From contig JACKAV010000011.1 of the NCBI GenBank assembly GCA_020634895.1, positions 62,001-126,000 on the forward strand: a stretch of 64,000 nt of DNA, in the 5' to 3' direction. Shown one piece after another: positions 23,430-32,410 of the stretch. The position numbers and the translations under genes are program-made. This DNA comes from Anaerolineales bacterium. GTDB taxonomy: Bacteria > Chloroflexota > Anaerolineae > Anaerolineales > Villigracilaceae. Position 1 is the stretch's first letter; each line of letters opens with the position of its first letter. The notes under the pieces are model-generated. The model was not told the DNA's origin and did no database searches. It saw only the letters and a list, made by a program, of their open reading frames with translations.

Positions 23430-24584
23430 TTATTGTTTTATTTCAGTCCAAAGTTGATCGTACAGCAGAAGCGCCCCGCCAAGGTCGGTCACTTCATGTC
23501 CTCTGGTAAATTCTTCTGGAGGCGTATTCGTTATCGGCGATGAGATATAAGATTCATACACATCCGGGTAATTCTCCCTGGCGTAATCCAGGGCAGCCTT
23601 ATTGGGATTTGTGTATGGATAATCAACCAAGGTCAACCAATTGACATTCCCCTGCAGAAGATAATTAAACCACGCGTAAGCAATATCCGGATGAGGCGCT
23701 GTGGTCGGAATAGCCATACCATCATAGAAAATGATCGAACCTTCCTCGGGGAATACGTATTTGAACGCGGGGTTTTCCGCAGCCGCCAAAAACGCTTCGC
23801 CATTCCAAACGATTCCCAGATCAACATCGCCAGCCACCAAAGGCGTCTTCGGACTGTCACTATCAAAAATGCGGATATTCGGCATCAATTCAATCAGTTT
23901 TTGTTTTGCCTCCGCCAAATGCGCCGGGTCTGTATCATTGACGCCGTACCCAAGCGTAAGAAGCGCCGCGCCAATAACAACGCGGTTGTCATCCACGGCA
24001 ACTATGCGACCTTCATAATCCGAATTCCACAGATCCGCCCAGGATGTCGGCGGATTCTCGACGGTATCACTATTGTAAATAATAGCCTGCGTTCCCATCT
24101 GGTACGGAACCACAAAATCAGTGGCATTCCCATAAGCAGCTACCAGTCCTGAATCAAGGCTTGCGAGATTCGGCAGTTTGGCAGCATCCAGTTTTTGCAG
24201 CAATTTCTCGCGGATCAACACCCCGATCATATAATCGCTGGGATGAATCACATCGTACGGATTTACATCCTGTCCCAATGACACCTTTGAATACAACTCT
24301 TCATTGGACGAAAAGTAATCCACATTAACTTTCACATCATAGACCATGCCAAAACAATCAAAAATATCGCTCGGCACATACTCGGTCCATGTAAATATAT
24401 TGATCGTATCGCTTTCAAACTCCACACGAGGACTTGGCTCCGGGCAGACAAATCCGCTTGATGTTACCAATTCTCCCTCTGTCGAAGCGGGCGCATTCCC
24501 CGCAGCACAAGCTGTCACAGCGACCAACAGCATGCCCGACAAAATCAACCGAACCCAACGATGGATTTTGTGACGTATATTCAT
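23430..24584 (-). CDS. Spermidine/putrescine-type ABC transporter substrate-binding lipoprotein
   Basis: 384 aa. Signal peptide with lipobox VTACAAG, then a type-2 periplasmic-binding fold of the PotD/PotF group: INIFTWTEYVPSDIFDCF, DVIHPSDYMIGVLI, NPPTSWADLWNSDYEGRIVA, DLGIVWNGEAFLAA, EGSIIFYDGMAIP, AWFNYLLQG. It would capture a polyamine or related cation at the outer membrane face and deliver it to a PotABC permease. No permease or ATPase gene is nearby, so it is an orphan here. GAGGAGC lies before the ATG. Confidence 0.85.
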   Translation of the reverse strand: MNIRHKIHRWVRLILSGMLLVAVTACAAGNAPASTEGELVTSSGFVCPEPSPRVEFESDTINIFTWTEYVPSDIFDCFGMVYDVKVNVDYFSSNEELYSKVSLGQDVNPYDVIHPSDYMIGVLIREKLLQKLDAAKLPNLASLDSGLVAAYGNATDFVVPYQMGTQAIIYNSDTVENPPTSWADLWNSDYEGRIVAVDDNRVVIGAALLTLGYGVNDTDPAHLAEAKQKLIELMPNIRIFDSDSPKTPLVAGDVDLGIVWNGEAFLAAAENPAFKYVFPEEGSIIFYDGMAIPTTAPHPDIAYAWFNYLLQGNVNWLTLVDYPYTNPNKAALDYARENYPDVYESYISSPITNTPPEEFTRGHEVTDLGGALLLYDQLWTEIKQ

Positions 24585-24623
24585 TTTGCTCCTCAGGATA
24601 TAAAAGTTGAATTACATAAAGAA

Positions 24624-24652
24624 ATTATAGTGCAACCCAATCATCAATACAA
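24624..24652 (-). promoter_or_regulatory. Promoter of the PotD-like gene
   Basis: On the minus strand TTGTAT (24647-24652), 17-bp spacer, TATAAT (24624-24629), followed by a leader of about 40 nt containing GAGGAG. Confidence 0.65.
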
Positions 24653-24677
24653 CGCTCAAATCTCAAAATACCCCCGC

Positions 24678-24706
24678 TTGACGCGCCTCTTCTTTACCAG
24701 TATAAA
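24678..24706 (+). promoter_or_regulatory. Full leaderless promoter of the transglycosylase gene
   Basis: TTGACG at 24678-24683, 17-bp spacer, TATAAA at 24701-24706, then 6 nt to the ATG at 24713. Both hexamers and spacing are near consensus, making this the clearest leaderless promoter in the window. Confidence 0.75.
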
Positions 24707-24712
24707 ATTGGA

Positions 24713-27136
24713 ATGAAGAAAATCCGCCTCCTTCTTGGACTTTGGCTTGCCATATCCCTCACGGCTTGTTCCACGCTCGAAAATTTTCCATCCATCCCAC
24801 CCGGCTGGACGGTGACTCCCAGCCTGTCCCCTTCCCCCGAACCGACACTGACGCCCACCATCACCCCTACGCCCTTACCGACCGCCAGAGTCAGTGAAGG
24901 AGATCAAGCACTCTTCAATGGCGACTACGATACCGCGCTCCTGCATTACCAGATTGCCCTCCAGGATTCACCAGACCCGTTGATTCGCGCGTCCGCACAG
25001 TGGGGTGTAGCCCGCATCTATTACGCGCAGGGACGTTATAACGAGACAATCAATGCACTGCAGGTTCTCATTACTGAATATTCGCAATCACCGCAATTTC
25101 CACAGGCATATTTCCTGCAAGGGTTTGTATATTACAAGCTTGAGAATTACTCCGCTGCTGCCGATGCATGGCAGACATATCTTATTTTGCGCCCCGGTGT
25201 GCTGGATGCCTACGTTCAGGAACTGCGTGGAGACGCGCTTTTCAACGCCAAAAACTACCCCGAAGCTTTATCGTCCTATACGACGGCGATCCAGGCGCCA
25301 GCACTTGGAGACGACATCAACCTCGATCTAAAAGTCGCCGCCACGCAAACCGAACTCGGCAATTATGAAACCGCGCTGGCGCTATATGATGGTATCGTCG
25401 GGCGCGCTGCCAGCGATTACACCAAAGCTCAGGCGTTGTACGAAGCCGGATTGGTGAATCAAACCCAGGGTCAGAGTGCCGAGGCGAATGAACGTTTCCG
25501 CTATAACGTGGAAAATTATCCCCTATCCTATTATTCCTATCTCAGCCTCATCGCTTTGATCGACGCTGGCGGAACCGTCAGTGAACTGGATCGCGGGCTT
25601 GTCGATTATTTTGCCGGTCAATATGATGTTGCCATCGCCGCATTTGACCGCTATCTTCAAAGCAATCCCGCCGACAATGACGGCACCGCCTACTATTACC
25701 GCGCGCTTTCAAAAAGCAGTTTGGGACAATACGACGCGGCACTCGCAGATTACGAAACGTTCACGTCAAACTTTTCGGTCCACCCGCGTTGGAGCGATGC
25801 GTGGGGCGAGAAAGCCTTCATTGAATGGGCGCAGCAGGGAAATTACAGCAAAGCCGCACAGACATTATTGGAATTTGTGAACCTTGCGCCGACAGCGCCA
25901 ATCGCCGCCGATTATTTGATGAGCGCCGGGCGGATCTACGAACGCGATGCGCAATACGATAAAGCCATTGAGACCTGGTCTCGGGTAACAACTGAGTATC
26001 CGGGCTCTCAACAGGCTTCGTATGCTGCATTTTTGATGGGCATTGTGGATTATCGTCGCGGGAATTATCAAACTTCATTGGATACATTCAAACGCAGTCT
26101 CGCTTTATCCATTTCAGAGTCGGATAAAACCCGCGCGCTGCTTTGGGTCGGCAAAACCTACCAAAAGCTCGGTGATGAAAACGCCGCAGCAGATGCCTGG
26201 CGTGAGGGTCAAAACCTCGATGCCGGCGGTTACTACAGTGAACGCGCCAGAGACTTGCTGCAAGAACGCGCACCGTTTGCAATTGGTTCTTCCATGAACC
26301 TGAACGTTGACCTTGCAAAAGAACGCGCCGATGCAGATGCATGGATGCGCTTGACCTTCAACCTCGGCAATGACGTTGACTTAAGCAATCTTGGACCACT
26401 GGCTTCAGATGAACGGATCGTCCGCGGCAGGGAATATTGGGAGTTGGGCATGTTCGACGAAGCCCGCCTCGAATTCGAAGACCTGCGCACAGAACTTGAA
26501 AGCAACCGCGACGCGGTCAACAGCTATCGGCTCGCAAATTACCTGCTTGACCTGGGGATGTATCGCTCCGCCATCTTCGCGGCGCGTCAGGTATTGACCA
26601 TCGCCGGTCTGGACGAGCACACTGAATCCATGATGGCACCGGCATACTTCAGCCACGTCCGTTATGGATTGTATTATTCCGAACTGGTCATCCCCATTTC
26701 ACAAACAGAAGGCTTTGATCCGTTGTTCATTTTCAGCGTCATCCGGCAGGAAAGCCTCTTCGAAGGCTTTGTCCGCTCGAACGCAGGCGCACATGGATTG
26801 ATGCAGATCATCGCTCCCACAGGCGCGCAGATCGCTTCCGAACTTGGCAAGCCGCTGAATTACAGCGAGGAAGATCTTTATCGACCTTATGTCAGCGTGT
26901 TATTTGGAACACATTACCTTTCGAGAAACAGGGCTTTGCTGCAAGGCGACCTGTATGCAACCCTTGCCGCTTACAACGGCGGACCCGGCAACGCCATCGA
27001 GTGGAAGTCCCTTGCTGGTGATGACCCCGATCTTTTCCTTGAAAGTGTGAGGTTTGAAGAAACACGCAACTATATTCGAAATATCTACGAAATATATTTA
27101 GTGTACAGACGGTTATACAGCGGGGGCACGAATTAA
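24713..27136 (+). CDS. Slt-type lytic transglycosylase lipoprotein with TPR superhelix
   Basis: 807 aa. Lipobox SLTACS, a Thr/Pro-rich linker (TPTITPTPLPTARV), about 600 residues of tetratricopeptide repeats (ALFNGDYDTALLHYQIALQD, ALYEAGLVNQTQGQSAEANE, and so on), then a lytic transglycosylase domain at about 660-800: FSVIRQESLFE with catalytic Glu680, SNAGAHGLMQI, YVSVLFGTHYLS, AAYNGGPGNAIEW. It cleaves peptidoglycan glycan strands to 1,6-anhydro-muropeptides outside the membrane. Architecture equals Slt70 with a lipid anchor and longer TPR part. Leaderless start as described for its promoter. Confidence 0.92.
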   Translation: MKKIRLLLGLWLAISLTACSTLENFPSIPPGWTVTPSLSPSPEPTLTPTITPTPLPTARVSEGDQALFNGDYDTALLHYQIALQDSPDPLIRASAQWGVARIYYAQGRYNETINALQVLITEYSQSPQFPQAYFLQGFVYYKLENYSAAADAWQTYLILRPGVLDAYVQELRGDALFNAKNYPEALSSYTTAIQAPALGDDINLDLKVAATQTELGNYETALALYDGIVGRAASDYTKAQALYEAGLVNQTQGQSAEANERFRYNVENYPLSYYSYLSLIALIDAGGTVSELDRGLVDYFAGQYDVAIAAFDRYLQSNPADNDGTAYYYRALSKSSLGQYDAALADYETFTSNFSVHPRWSDAWGEKAFIEWAQQGNYSKAAQTLLEFVNLAPTAPIAADYLMSAGRIYERDAQYDKAIETWSRVTTEYPGSQQASYAAFLMGIVDYRRGNYQTSLDTFKRSLALSISESDKTRALLWVGKTYQKLGDENAAADAWREGQNLDAGGYYSERARDLLQERAPFAIGSSMNLNVDLAKERADADAWMRLTFNLGNDVDLSNLGPLASDERIVRGREYWELGMFDEARLEFEDLRTELESNRDAVNSYRLANYLLDLGMYRSAIFAARQVLTIAGLDEHTESMMAPAYFSHVRYGLYYSELVIPISQTEGFDPLFIFSVIRQESLFEGFVRSNAGAHGLMQIIAPTGAQIASELGKPLNYSEEDLYRPYVSVLFGTHYLSRNRALLQGDLYATLAAYNGGPGNAIEWKSLAGDDPDLFLESVRFEETRNYIRNIYEIYLVYRRLYSGGTN

Positions 27137-27141
27137 GAATT

Positions 27142-27190
27142 AAATAAAAGCACGGATTGAGCATTCCCAAAAGGGTTTGCCCAATCCGTG
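27142..27190 (-). terminator. Terminator with CACGGATTG stem
   Basis: CACGGATTG (27151-27159) pairs with CAATCCGTG (27182-27190); inner GCA/TGC and CCC-AAAA-GGG pairs extend the hairpin. On the minus strand it is followed by CTTTTATTTAA, so it ends the yggS-yggT-yggU operon. The arm resembles the ACACGGAT repeats at 34387 and 60952. Confidence 0.65.
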
Positions 27191-27215
27191 AACTATTTCA
27201 AAAATTATTAAGAGA

Positions 27216-27524
27216 TCAATCCATGTGCGCAACAATTCGCTGATGCGCTGTTTCCACATCCATATCGAGGACCGAAACAAGTTTATCCCTGCCGGTTTCG
27301 CCCGCAACGATCTCCACGCGGGATTTTGGAACGCCCAATACTTCGGCAAGAAAAGCGACAATTTCCGTATTCATATCTTCATCAGACGGATCGGAAGCAA
27401 TATGTATCTTGACCGTACCATCGTTCAAGACGCCGGCGATCTGGTTGCGGCTCGCCCGTGGAGTGATCCGCAACGCCAACGCTGAACCGCGTTTTCCGTC
27501 GTGTAAGACATATTCTCTGGACAT
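27216..27524 (-). CDS. DUF167 (YggU) family protein
   Basis: 102 aa, typical YggU length. Family pattern: LALRITPRASRNQIAGV, DGTVKIHIASDPSDEDMNTE, IVAFLAEVLGVPKSRVEIVA, GETGRDKLV. Structures of the family are known, its biochemical role is not; it is usually found next to yggT/yggS as here. It follows yggT by 19 bp. Confidence 0.9.
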   Translation of the reverse strand: MSREYVLHDGKRGSALALRITPRASRNQIAGVLNDGTVKIHIASDPSDEDMNTEIVAFLAEVLGVPKSRVEIVAGETGRDKLVSVLDMDVETAHQRIVAHMD

Positions 27525-27543
27525 GATTCACCTCGATAGTTAA

Positions 27544-27807
27544 TTATATGGAAAGAAGGAGCGAGATCAAAATGCGCTGCAGGAACTCGAGCGCCAGGAT
27601 CAAAACCAAAGGGCTGAAGTCAAGCCCTCCAGCGCTCCCCATCAAATTACGGATCGGATTCAGGAAAGGTCCCACGATCCGCTCCAATGCTTCACGAACA
27701 GGATGATACGGGGAAAGAAAAAACGACAACAATGAATTCGCGATAACGACCCAGACAAACGTTTCTGTCACCACGCGAATCAACAAGACCAAAAAATCTA
27801 CACTCAT
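27544..27807 (-). CDS. YggT family membrane protein
   Basis: 87 aa with two hydrophobic segments (DFLVLLIRVVTETFVWVVIA and FSPLVLILALEFLQRILISL) joined by the conserved loop YHPVREALERIVGPFLNPIR. YggT/YlmG proteins are linked to division and nucleoid or photosynthetic complex placement; the exact role is unsettled. Its ATG overlaps the stop of the yggS gene by 4 bp, indicating coupling. Confidence 0.92.
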   Translation of the reverse strand: MSVDFLVLLIRVVTETFVWVVIANSLLSFFLSPYHPVREALERIVGPFLNPIRNLMGSAGGLDFSPLVLILALEFLQRILISLLLSI

Positions 27808-28544
27808 TCATGCTCCGTTTTATAAGATCTGGGTCCTACAATTGCAGTGCCTATACGCACAAAGGTTGCGCCTTCTTCAATGGCAACTTCATAATCCGAA
27901 CTTGTACCCATTGAGAGTTCGGAAAATTCAGCTTGTGGAAATTGACCCGCAAAAAAATCTCGAAGCCGTTTAAGCTTTTGAAAATATGGGCGTGAGAATT
28001 CTGCATTCTCCCCAAGCGGCGGCATGGACATCAATCCGCGCACCTGCAAATTCGGCAGGGCAAGAACCTCAGAAACCTCATCCAACACTCCGCCCCAACG
28101 GGTTTCATCGAACGCTTCCCAGCCGCTTTTACTTTCCTCTTCGCCAACGTTGAATTCCAGCAGTACCGGCAGAACCCGTTCCGCCTCACCGCAAAAACGG
28201 TCAAGGCGTTTGGCAAGTTTCAGGCTGTCCAATGAATGCATGAAGTTAAAGTTCCCTGCCACAAGCGGCGCCTTTCGGCTCTGCACGTGACCGATCATGT
28301 GCCATTCTACCGCAGAAAGATTCTGCAAAGATTGAATTTTCGTAACACCCTCTTCGGCGTAATTCTCGCCAAGGATGGACGCCCCCGCCTCGATCGCCGC
28401 CCGCACCACTTCCACCGGTTGAGTTTTGGTGACCACAACCAGCTTGACCGCCTCAGGACTACGCCCAGACCTTTTTGCCGCATCAGCGATCTTATCCAAC
28501 GCCTTCAAATATCTTTCCCGAATGGATTCAACCAAGTCACTCAT
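27804..28544 (-). CDS. YggS/PLPBP family pyridoxal phosphate homeostasis protein
   Basis: 246 aa. Alanine-racemase-like barrel without the C-terminal domain. PLP-binding Lys40 in VKLVVVTKTQPVEVV; GENYAEEG, WHMIGHVQSRKAPLV, VLLEFNVGEEESKSGW, LMSMPPLGE and ELSMGTSSDYEVAIEEGATF are all in place. It binds PLP and keeps cellular B6 vitamers balanced. A TAAAAT box ends 6 nt before the ATG without a ribosome-binding site, so translation is probably leaderless. First gene of yggS-yggT-yggU. Confidence 0.93.
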   Translation of the reverse strand: MSDLVESIRERYLKALDKIADAAKRSGRSPEAVKLVVVTKTQPVEVVRAAIEAGASILGENYAEEGVTKIQSLQNLSAVEWHMIGHVQSRKAPLVAGNFNFMHSLDSLKLAKRLDRFCGEAERVLPVLLEFNVGEEESKSGWEAFDETRWGGVLDEVSEVLALPNLQVRGLMSMPPLGENAEFSRPYFQKLKRLRDFFAGQFPQAEFSELSMGTSSDYEVAIEEGATFVRIGTAIVGPRSYKTEHE

Positions 28545-28550
28545 GCTTTT

Positions 28551-28556
28551 ATTTTA
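28551..28556 (-). promoter_or_regulatory. Leaderless -10 box of yggS
   Basis: TAAAAT on the minus strand, 6 nt before the ATG at 28544. It places a promoter between pgeF and yggS, although the genes are close (80 bp). Confidence 0.5.
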
Positions 28557-28624
28557 ACCCGAACTCCAAACCTCTTATTTTTTTCTACCCATACAAAAAA
28601 GCAAATTCCCGCATGGGCAGATTT

Positions 28625-29404
28625 TTACGACATCGCCAGCAATGCTCCAAAACGCCCGGTCTTGCCCTTTTCGGCGCGATGCGAATACCAATCATCCAAA
28701 TGACAGGCGGTGCAAAGCCCGGAAATTTGAATTTGCTCCACACCCATCTTTTGGAGCTGCAAAGCATTTGCCGTCCATAGATCAAGGTAGATGTGACCGT
28801 CTCGTGTCTGCAAGACCTTTTCAGAATCTTCGCCGTATTTCTCGCGGAATTGGACAGCCACCTCCTCACCCACCTCGTAATGGTCCACACTGATGGACGG
28901 TCCGATGCCAGCCACGATATCTTCCGGTTTGGAGCCATAACGCTCCTGCATCGCTTTGACCGAAACCTCGGCAACACCTTTTACAGTCCCCATCCACCCG
29001 GCATGAGAAATACCGATCACGTGTTTTGTCGGGTCATGGAACAACAGCGGGACACAATCCGCGAAACGCATGAAGAGCGAAACTTCCGGGTTGTCGGTAA
29101 AAAGGATATCCGCTTTCTCGGGGGATTGCTCGAGCGGACGCGGGGCGTCGGCGTAGATAATGTCTGTGCCGTGGACCAGCCATACGTCGTGGAGAGAGGC
29201 GGGGTCGCGTCCAAGCGAATTGAACGCGTGGACACGATTCTCCGCCACGCGCTCGGGTGTATCCCCAACGGATATGCTCAAGTTGAGCGACGTCCACGGT
29301 TCAGGGCTGATTCCGCCCTGGCGGGTAAAAACCGCGTTGACGATATTTTTTGAAAAGATGTCGAACTGGTAGTAGCGCAGTCCGTCGGATTCCTGAAAAG
29401 GCAT
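28625..29404 (-). CDS. pgeF: Peptidoglycan editing factor PgeF (YfiH/DUF152, laccase domain)
   Basis: 259 aa. Family motifs: FTRQGGISPEPWTSLNLSIS, WLVHGTDIIYAD, DCVPLLFHDP, ISHAGWMGTVKGVAEVSVKA, GIGPSISVDHYEVGEEV, and the metal-binding CTACHLDDWYSHRAEKGKTG near the C terminus. PgeF removes wrongly placed L-Ser from muropeptides; the fold also shows metal-dependent polyphenol oxidase and purine nucleoside activities in other members. Its ATG overlaps by one base the stop of the upstream DUF2085 gene. Confidence 0.92.
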   Translation of the reverse strand: MPFQESDGLRYYQFDIFSKNIVNAVFTRQGGISPEPWTSLNLSISVGDTPERVAENRVHAFNSLGRDPASLHDVWLVHGTDIIYADAPRPLEQSPEKADILFTDNPEVSLFMRFADCVPLLFHDPTKHVIGISHAGWMGTVKGVAEVSVKAMQERYGSKPEDIVAGIGPSISVDHYEVGEEVAVQFREKYGEDSEKVLQTRDGHIYLDLWTANALQLQKMGVEQIQISGLCTACHLDDWYSHRAEKGKTGRFGALLAMS

Positions 29405-30414
29405 TATTTGGACGCCCCGATCACTGCGGATTTTTTGATGTAATACTGGCGGGTTTCATTCATCGATTCTTCGATGTTTGGGTAGGCAAACCAGGCTGTG
29501 AAAAAGCCGAAAAGCGTGCCTGTCAGTACGCGCAGGTAAGGCGTGCTCTCGCGGTACGGAAGAATGGATGCAAGCCAACTCCAATTGAATTGGCTGAATA
29601 GCTGCGAAAATCCATCCAGACCGATGGGTGCAATGGCGAGCAGGAGCCACAACATCCAATGAAGGGATTTGAAACGGCGTCCCGTCAATCCGAAGATAAT
29701 TCCAAAGGCGAGGATGGAAAGATAGATGGCAACATCACGTTCGCACAACGCAACCTTGTAACCGATCGTTTCACTGCCAATGTAATTACGCGCGTCGAAC
29801 CTCGCGACATTATAAGGGTCACTGATGCCGGTGATGCCGGTAGCCTCTTCAAATGATATATAGTTCGTCATGCCTGCTTCTTCAGCGGGATAGAATGGCT
29901 GCTCACCGAAGAGAAAGAATGAACGAAAACCGAATTGATGACAAAGCGGTTTGTATATCCTATAGATGATCTGCGCGGGAAGTTCCGCGCCCAATTTCAT
30001 AAAGGTCGGCGCAAGGAACGGCAAGCCGACGTAAAGCAGCATGAAAAGGTTCAGCAATAACAAATAACGTTTTGCGATCCAGAATGAGACACGATCTCCT
30101 GTTGACAATTTTCTTCCTTTCTCCAATTTGTACTTGTAAATGGGGTCGTCCAATGTTTCCAATTGATTGACGCGGTCTGACGCAGCGCCCAGGGTCATCT
30201 GCAGTTTTTGGCGCGAGATGGGCGCCTGCAGGGTGTACGGACCGATCTCAACGACAGGGATGATATGCCTGTATTTTTCCATCAAGGCGATATCCGATTC
30301 GATATCCACTTCGGCGAGTGTATGCGGATACTGCGCCCGCAGACCATCGAGGTCGGCTTTGACTTCCTCACATAATTTGCAATTCTTTTTTGTAAAGAGC
30401 GTAACGCTTAGCAT
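29404..30414 (-). CDS. Glutaredoxin-like domain fused to DUF2085 membrane domain
   Basis: 336 aa. Residues 1 to about 80 form a thioredoxin-fold domain with a CxxC site (Cys12, Cys15 in KKNCKLCEEV) and a cis-Pro segment IIPVVEIG. Residues about 105-310 are a DUF2085 membrane domain with several helices (LLLLNLFMLLYVGLPFLAPT, VAIYLSILAFGIIFGLTG, WMLWLLLAIAPIGLDGFSQL) and its signatures IYRIYKPLCHQ, KVALCERD. The fusion suggests a membrane protein whose Cys state is served by its own redox domain. One-base stop/start overlap with pgeF. A GGGAA lies 7 nt before the ATG. Confidence 0.88.
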   Translation of the reverse strand: MLSVTLFTKKNCKLCEEVKADLDGLRAQYPHTLAEVDIESDIALMEKYRHIIPVVEIGPYTLQAPISRQKLQMTLGAASDRVNQLETLDDPIYKYKLEKGRKLSTGDRVSFWIAKRYLLLLNLFMLLYVGLPFLAPTFMKLGAELPAQIIYRIYKPLCHQFGFRSFFLFGEQPFYPAEEAGMTNYISFEEATGITGISDPYNVARFDARNYIGSETIGYKVALCERDVAIYLSILAFGIIFGLTGRRFKSLHWMLWLLLAIAPIGLDGFSQLFSQFNWSWLASILPYRESTPYLRVLTGTLFGFFTAWFAYPNIEESMNETRQYYIKKSAVIGASK

Positions 30415-30441
30415 GTGTCAATTCCCTTTGTATATCAAAAG

Positions 30442-30477
30442 TAAATCCCGCAGGTAAATTGAGAAGTCCCTGCGGGA
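30442..30477 (-). terminator. Terminator after ccdA
   Basis: TCCCGCAGG / CCTGCGGGA stem (30446-30454 and 30469-30477) followed on the minus strand by TTTACTTTT. Separates ccdA from the downstream glutaredoxin-DUF2085 gene. Confidence 0.65.
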
Positions 30478-30499
30478 TAAGGAAGATCATCCTGTAATA

Positions 30500-31228
30500 T
30501 TAGATTCCAAAGTCAAAAAAGAAGAATTGTCCGCGCTGGGCGATGATCTCGAACGTCCCTGAGAAAAGCATGATACCGATAATGACCAGAATCACACCCA
30601 TCGCGATCTCAACGTAACGCATGGTCTTATTGTATTTTCGGAGGATGGTTGTCACCCAGCCAATGCCAAGAGCGGCGAGAAGGAATGGGATGGCAAGACC
30701 AGCCGAATAGAAGGTGAGAAGCGTCGCGCCTTGAGATATCGAACCGCCGTTGATGGCGAGCGTCAGAATCGCGCCGAGGACAGGTCCCACACAGGGAGAC
30801 CATCCCGCCGAAAAGAAGACTCCCATCAACGCGGACGAGAGATAGCCAAGTTTCGGGTCGGGCGCTTTTTGGACGCGCGTATCATAAGCAAGGAACGGGA
30901 TGTGGAAAACGCCGATCATATGCAAGCCGAAGATGACGACGACAACTCCGCCGATCTTTGCCAGCCAGAAACGGAGATCATACAGCAAGCCGCCAGCAAA
31001 GGAAGCAGCCACACCCAATAGAACGAACACCACACTGAAGCCAAGCACAAACGCCAAGCCGTGCGAGAATGTCAGCCAACGGTTGGGACGGGTATTCTCG
31101 CCATCACCGGCGGCAATCCCGCCGAGGTAGCCGACATAGGCAGGAACAAGCGAAAAAACGCAGGGTGAAAGAAAGGAAGCCAACCCGGCAAGCAGGGCAA
31201 GCCAAACAGTGATCTGGGAAATATCCAT
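30500..31228 (-). CDS. ccdA: CcdA-type cytochrome c biogenesis / thiol electron transporter
   Basis: 242 aa with six predicted membrane helices. DsbD-gamma/CcdA signature: SFLSPCVFSLVPAYVGYLGG with the first reactive Cys and SAGWSPCVGPVLGAILTLAI with the second, each after a Pro or Ser-Pro. It moves reducing equivalents from cytoplasmic thioredoxin to extracytoplasmic thiol proteins, for example for haem attachment to the cytochrome c domain of CtaC. Ten bp downstream of the L,D-transpeptidase gene on the same strand. Confidence 0.92.
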   Translation of the reverse strand: MDISQITVWLALLAGLASFLSPCVFSLVPAYVGYLGGIAAGDGENTRPNRWLTFSHGLAFVLGFSVVFVLLGVAASFAGGLLYDLRFWLAKIGGVVVVIFGLHMIGVFHIPFLAYDTRVQKAPDPKLGYLSSALMGVFFSAGWSPCVGPVLGAILTLAINGGSISQGATLLTFYSAGLAIPFLLAALGIGWVTTILRKYNKTMRYVEIAMGVILVIIGIMLFSGTFEIIAQRGQFFFFDFGI

Positions 31229-31238
31229 GGGTTCTCTT

Positions 31239-32402
31239 TTAGAATTTGGTTTCTGTTGATGTGACTATCGTGCCATGATCGGGAAGTTCGCGGCGTTCCT
31301 CACCCGCGGCGAGGGAAACATACGGCATGGTCCAGCGGAAGATCCATTTTGCATCTTCCGGCGAGACGTTGACACAACCATGCGAGCGGCGTTCTCCGAA
31401 TGCATTGTGCCAGAATGCGCCGTGGATGGCAACACCGCCAGAGGCGATGAAAGTACACCACGGAACCGCCGGCGTGGAATAGCCCGCGCTTTCATTCCCT
31501 GCGGTCATGTTCTTCGAAATGATCTTCCAGTAGGTCAGCAAAGAACCAGCCGGAGTGGCGTATTCATCGGTCACAAGCCCGGTTGCAGGATCATATCTCT
31601 TCCCAGAGGATACCCGACAGAAGAATACTTCGCGTGTACCTTCATAGCAGGAAAGGGTCTGATAATCCAGATCGATGGAAATCGTCTTTTCGTTCGGGTC
31701 AACTTCAGGGTTGATCGTCGCGACATCCGCATCCGTGAGAACTTTGAAGGCAGAACCGTCTGCCCAGAAGAATTCGCCGTAATCGCCATAGCCATAGCCG
31801 TGTCCGTTTGCGCCTTCGTTCCAACGGTATTCGGGGAAGCCATTACTCGTGCGGATCTGGTCGATCCAAGCCACCTGCCCATAATACAAACGCGGCGGAA
31901 AGTTGTAGGTAATCAGGTCTTGCAGCCACGGCGAAGCGACCTGCCCTTCATGAGCCAAATCCACATACGGGACGGTCACTTCCGCCCAAAAACCCTGCCC
32001 GTTGGGGAGTTCGGTTATCGGCGTGTTGGGGATATTCTTCGTCGGCTGCACCACAGACGAATACACGTATCCCTGCGGGGTTTCGACATATCGCTGATTC
32101 GGCAAACCGCCGATCACGTTGCCGATCACTTCGCGGTTCCACTCAACAAGGGAGTCTGCGGAGAGCTTCCCAATGGAAGTATTTTGGTTTGGGTCATTTG
32201 TCGGGCGGTTGCGCAGATCGATGTCAGAGTCGGTGACACGACCGATAATGGCGCTCCCCGGAAACGGCGGCAGGCGTTTGGGCTGGCTGAAAACATTCCA
32301 GCGGTAATCGATCTGGTAGGCAGAAATGGGGTTGAACGCCATTGCGCCCAATCCCAGCCCGGCAAGTTTCATAAAATCGCGACGCGAAAGATATCTTCTC
32401 AT
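31239..32402 (-). CDS. L,D-transpeptidase (YkuD domain) with Tat signal
   Basis: 387 aa. Twin-arginine signal SRRDFMKLAGLGLGAMAF with Arg7-Arg8, so export in a folded state. A central part (about 45-240) is not a clear known domain. The YkuD domain at about 248-375 has KTISIDLDYQTLSCYEGTRE, VSSGKRYDPATGLV, VAIHGAFWHNAFGERRSHGC with catalytic Cys343. It forms 3-3 cross-links or attaches proteins to peptidoglycan. A terminator hairpin of the upstream operon lies just before it and its transcript continues to ccdA. Confidence 0.9.
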   Translation of the reverse strand: MRRYLSRRDFMKLAGLGLGAMAFNPISAYQIDYRWNVFSQPKRLPPFPGSAIIGRVTDSDIDLRNRPTNDPNQNTSIGKLSADSLVEWNREVIGNVIGGLPNQRYVETPQGYVYSSVVQPTKNIPNTPITELPNGQGFWAEVTVPYVDLAHEGQVASPWLQDLITYNFPPRLYYGQVAWIDQIRTSNGFPEYRWNEGANGHGYGYGDYGEFFWADGSAFKVLTDADVATINPEVDPNEKTISIDLDYQTLSCYEGTREVFFCRVSSGKRYDPATGLVTDEYATPAGSLLTYWKIISKNMTAGNESAGYSTPAVPWCTFIASGGVAIHGAFWHNAFGERRSHGCVNVSPEDAKWIFRWTMPYVSLAAGEERRELPDHGTIVTSTETKF

Positions 32403-32410
32403 TTTTCACC

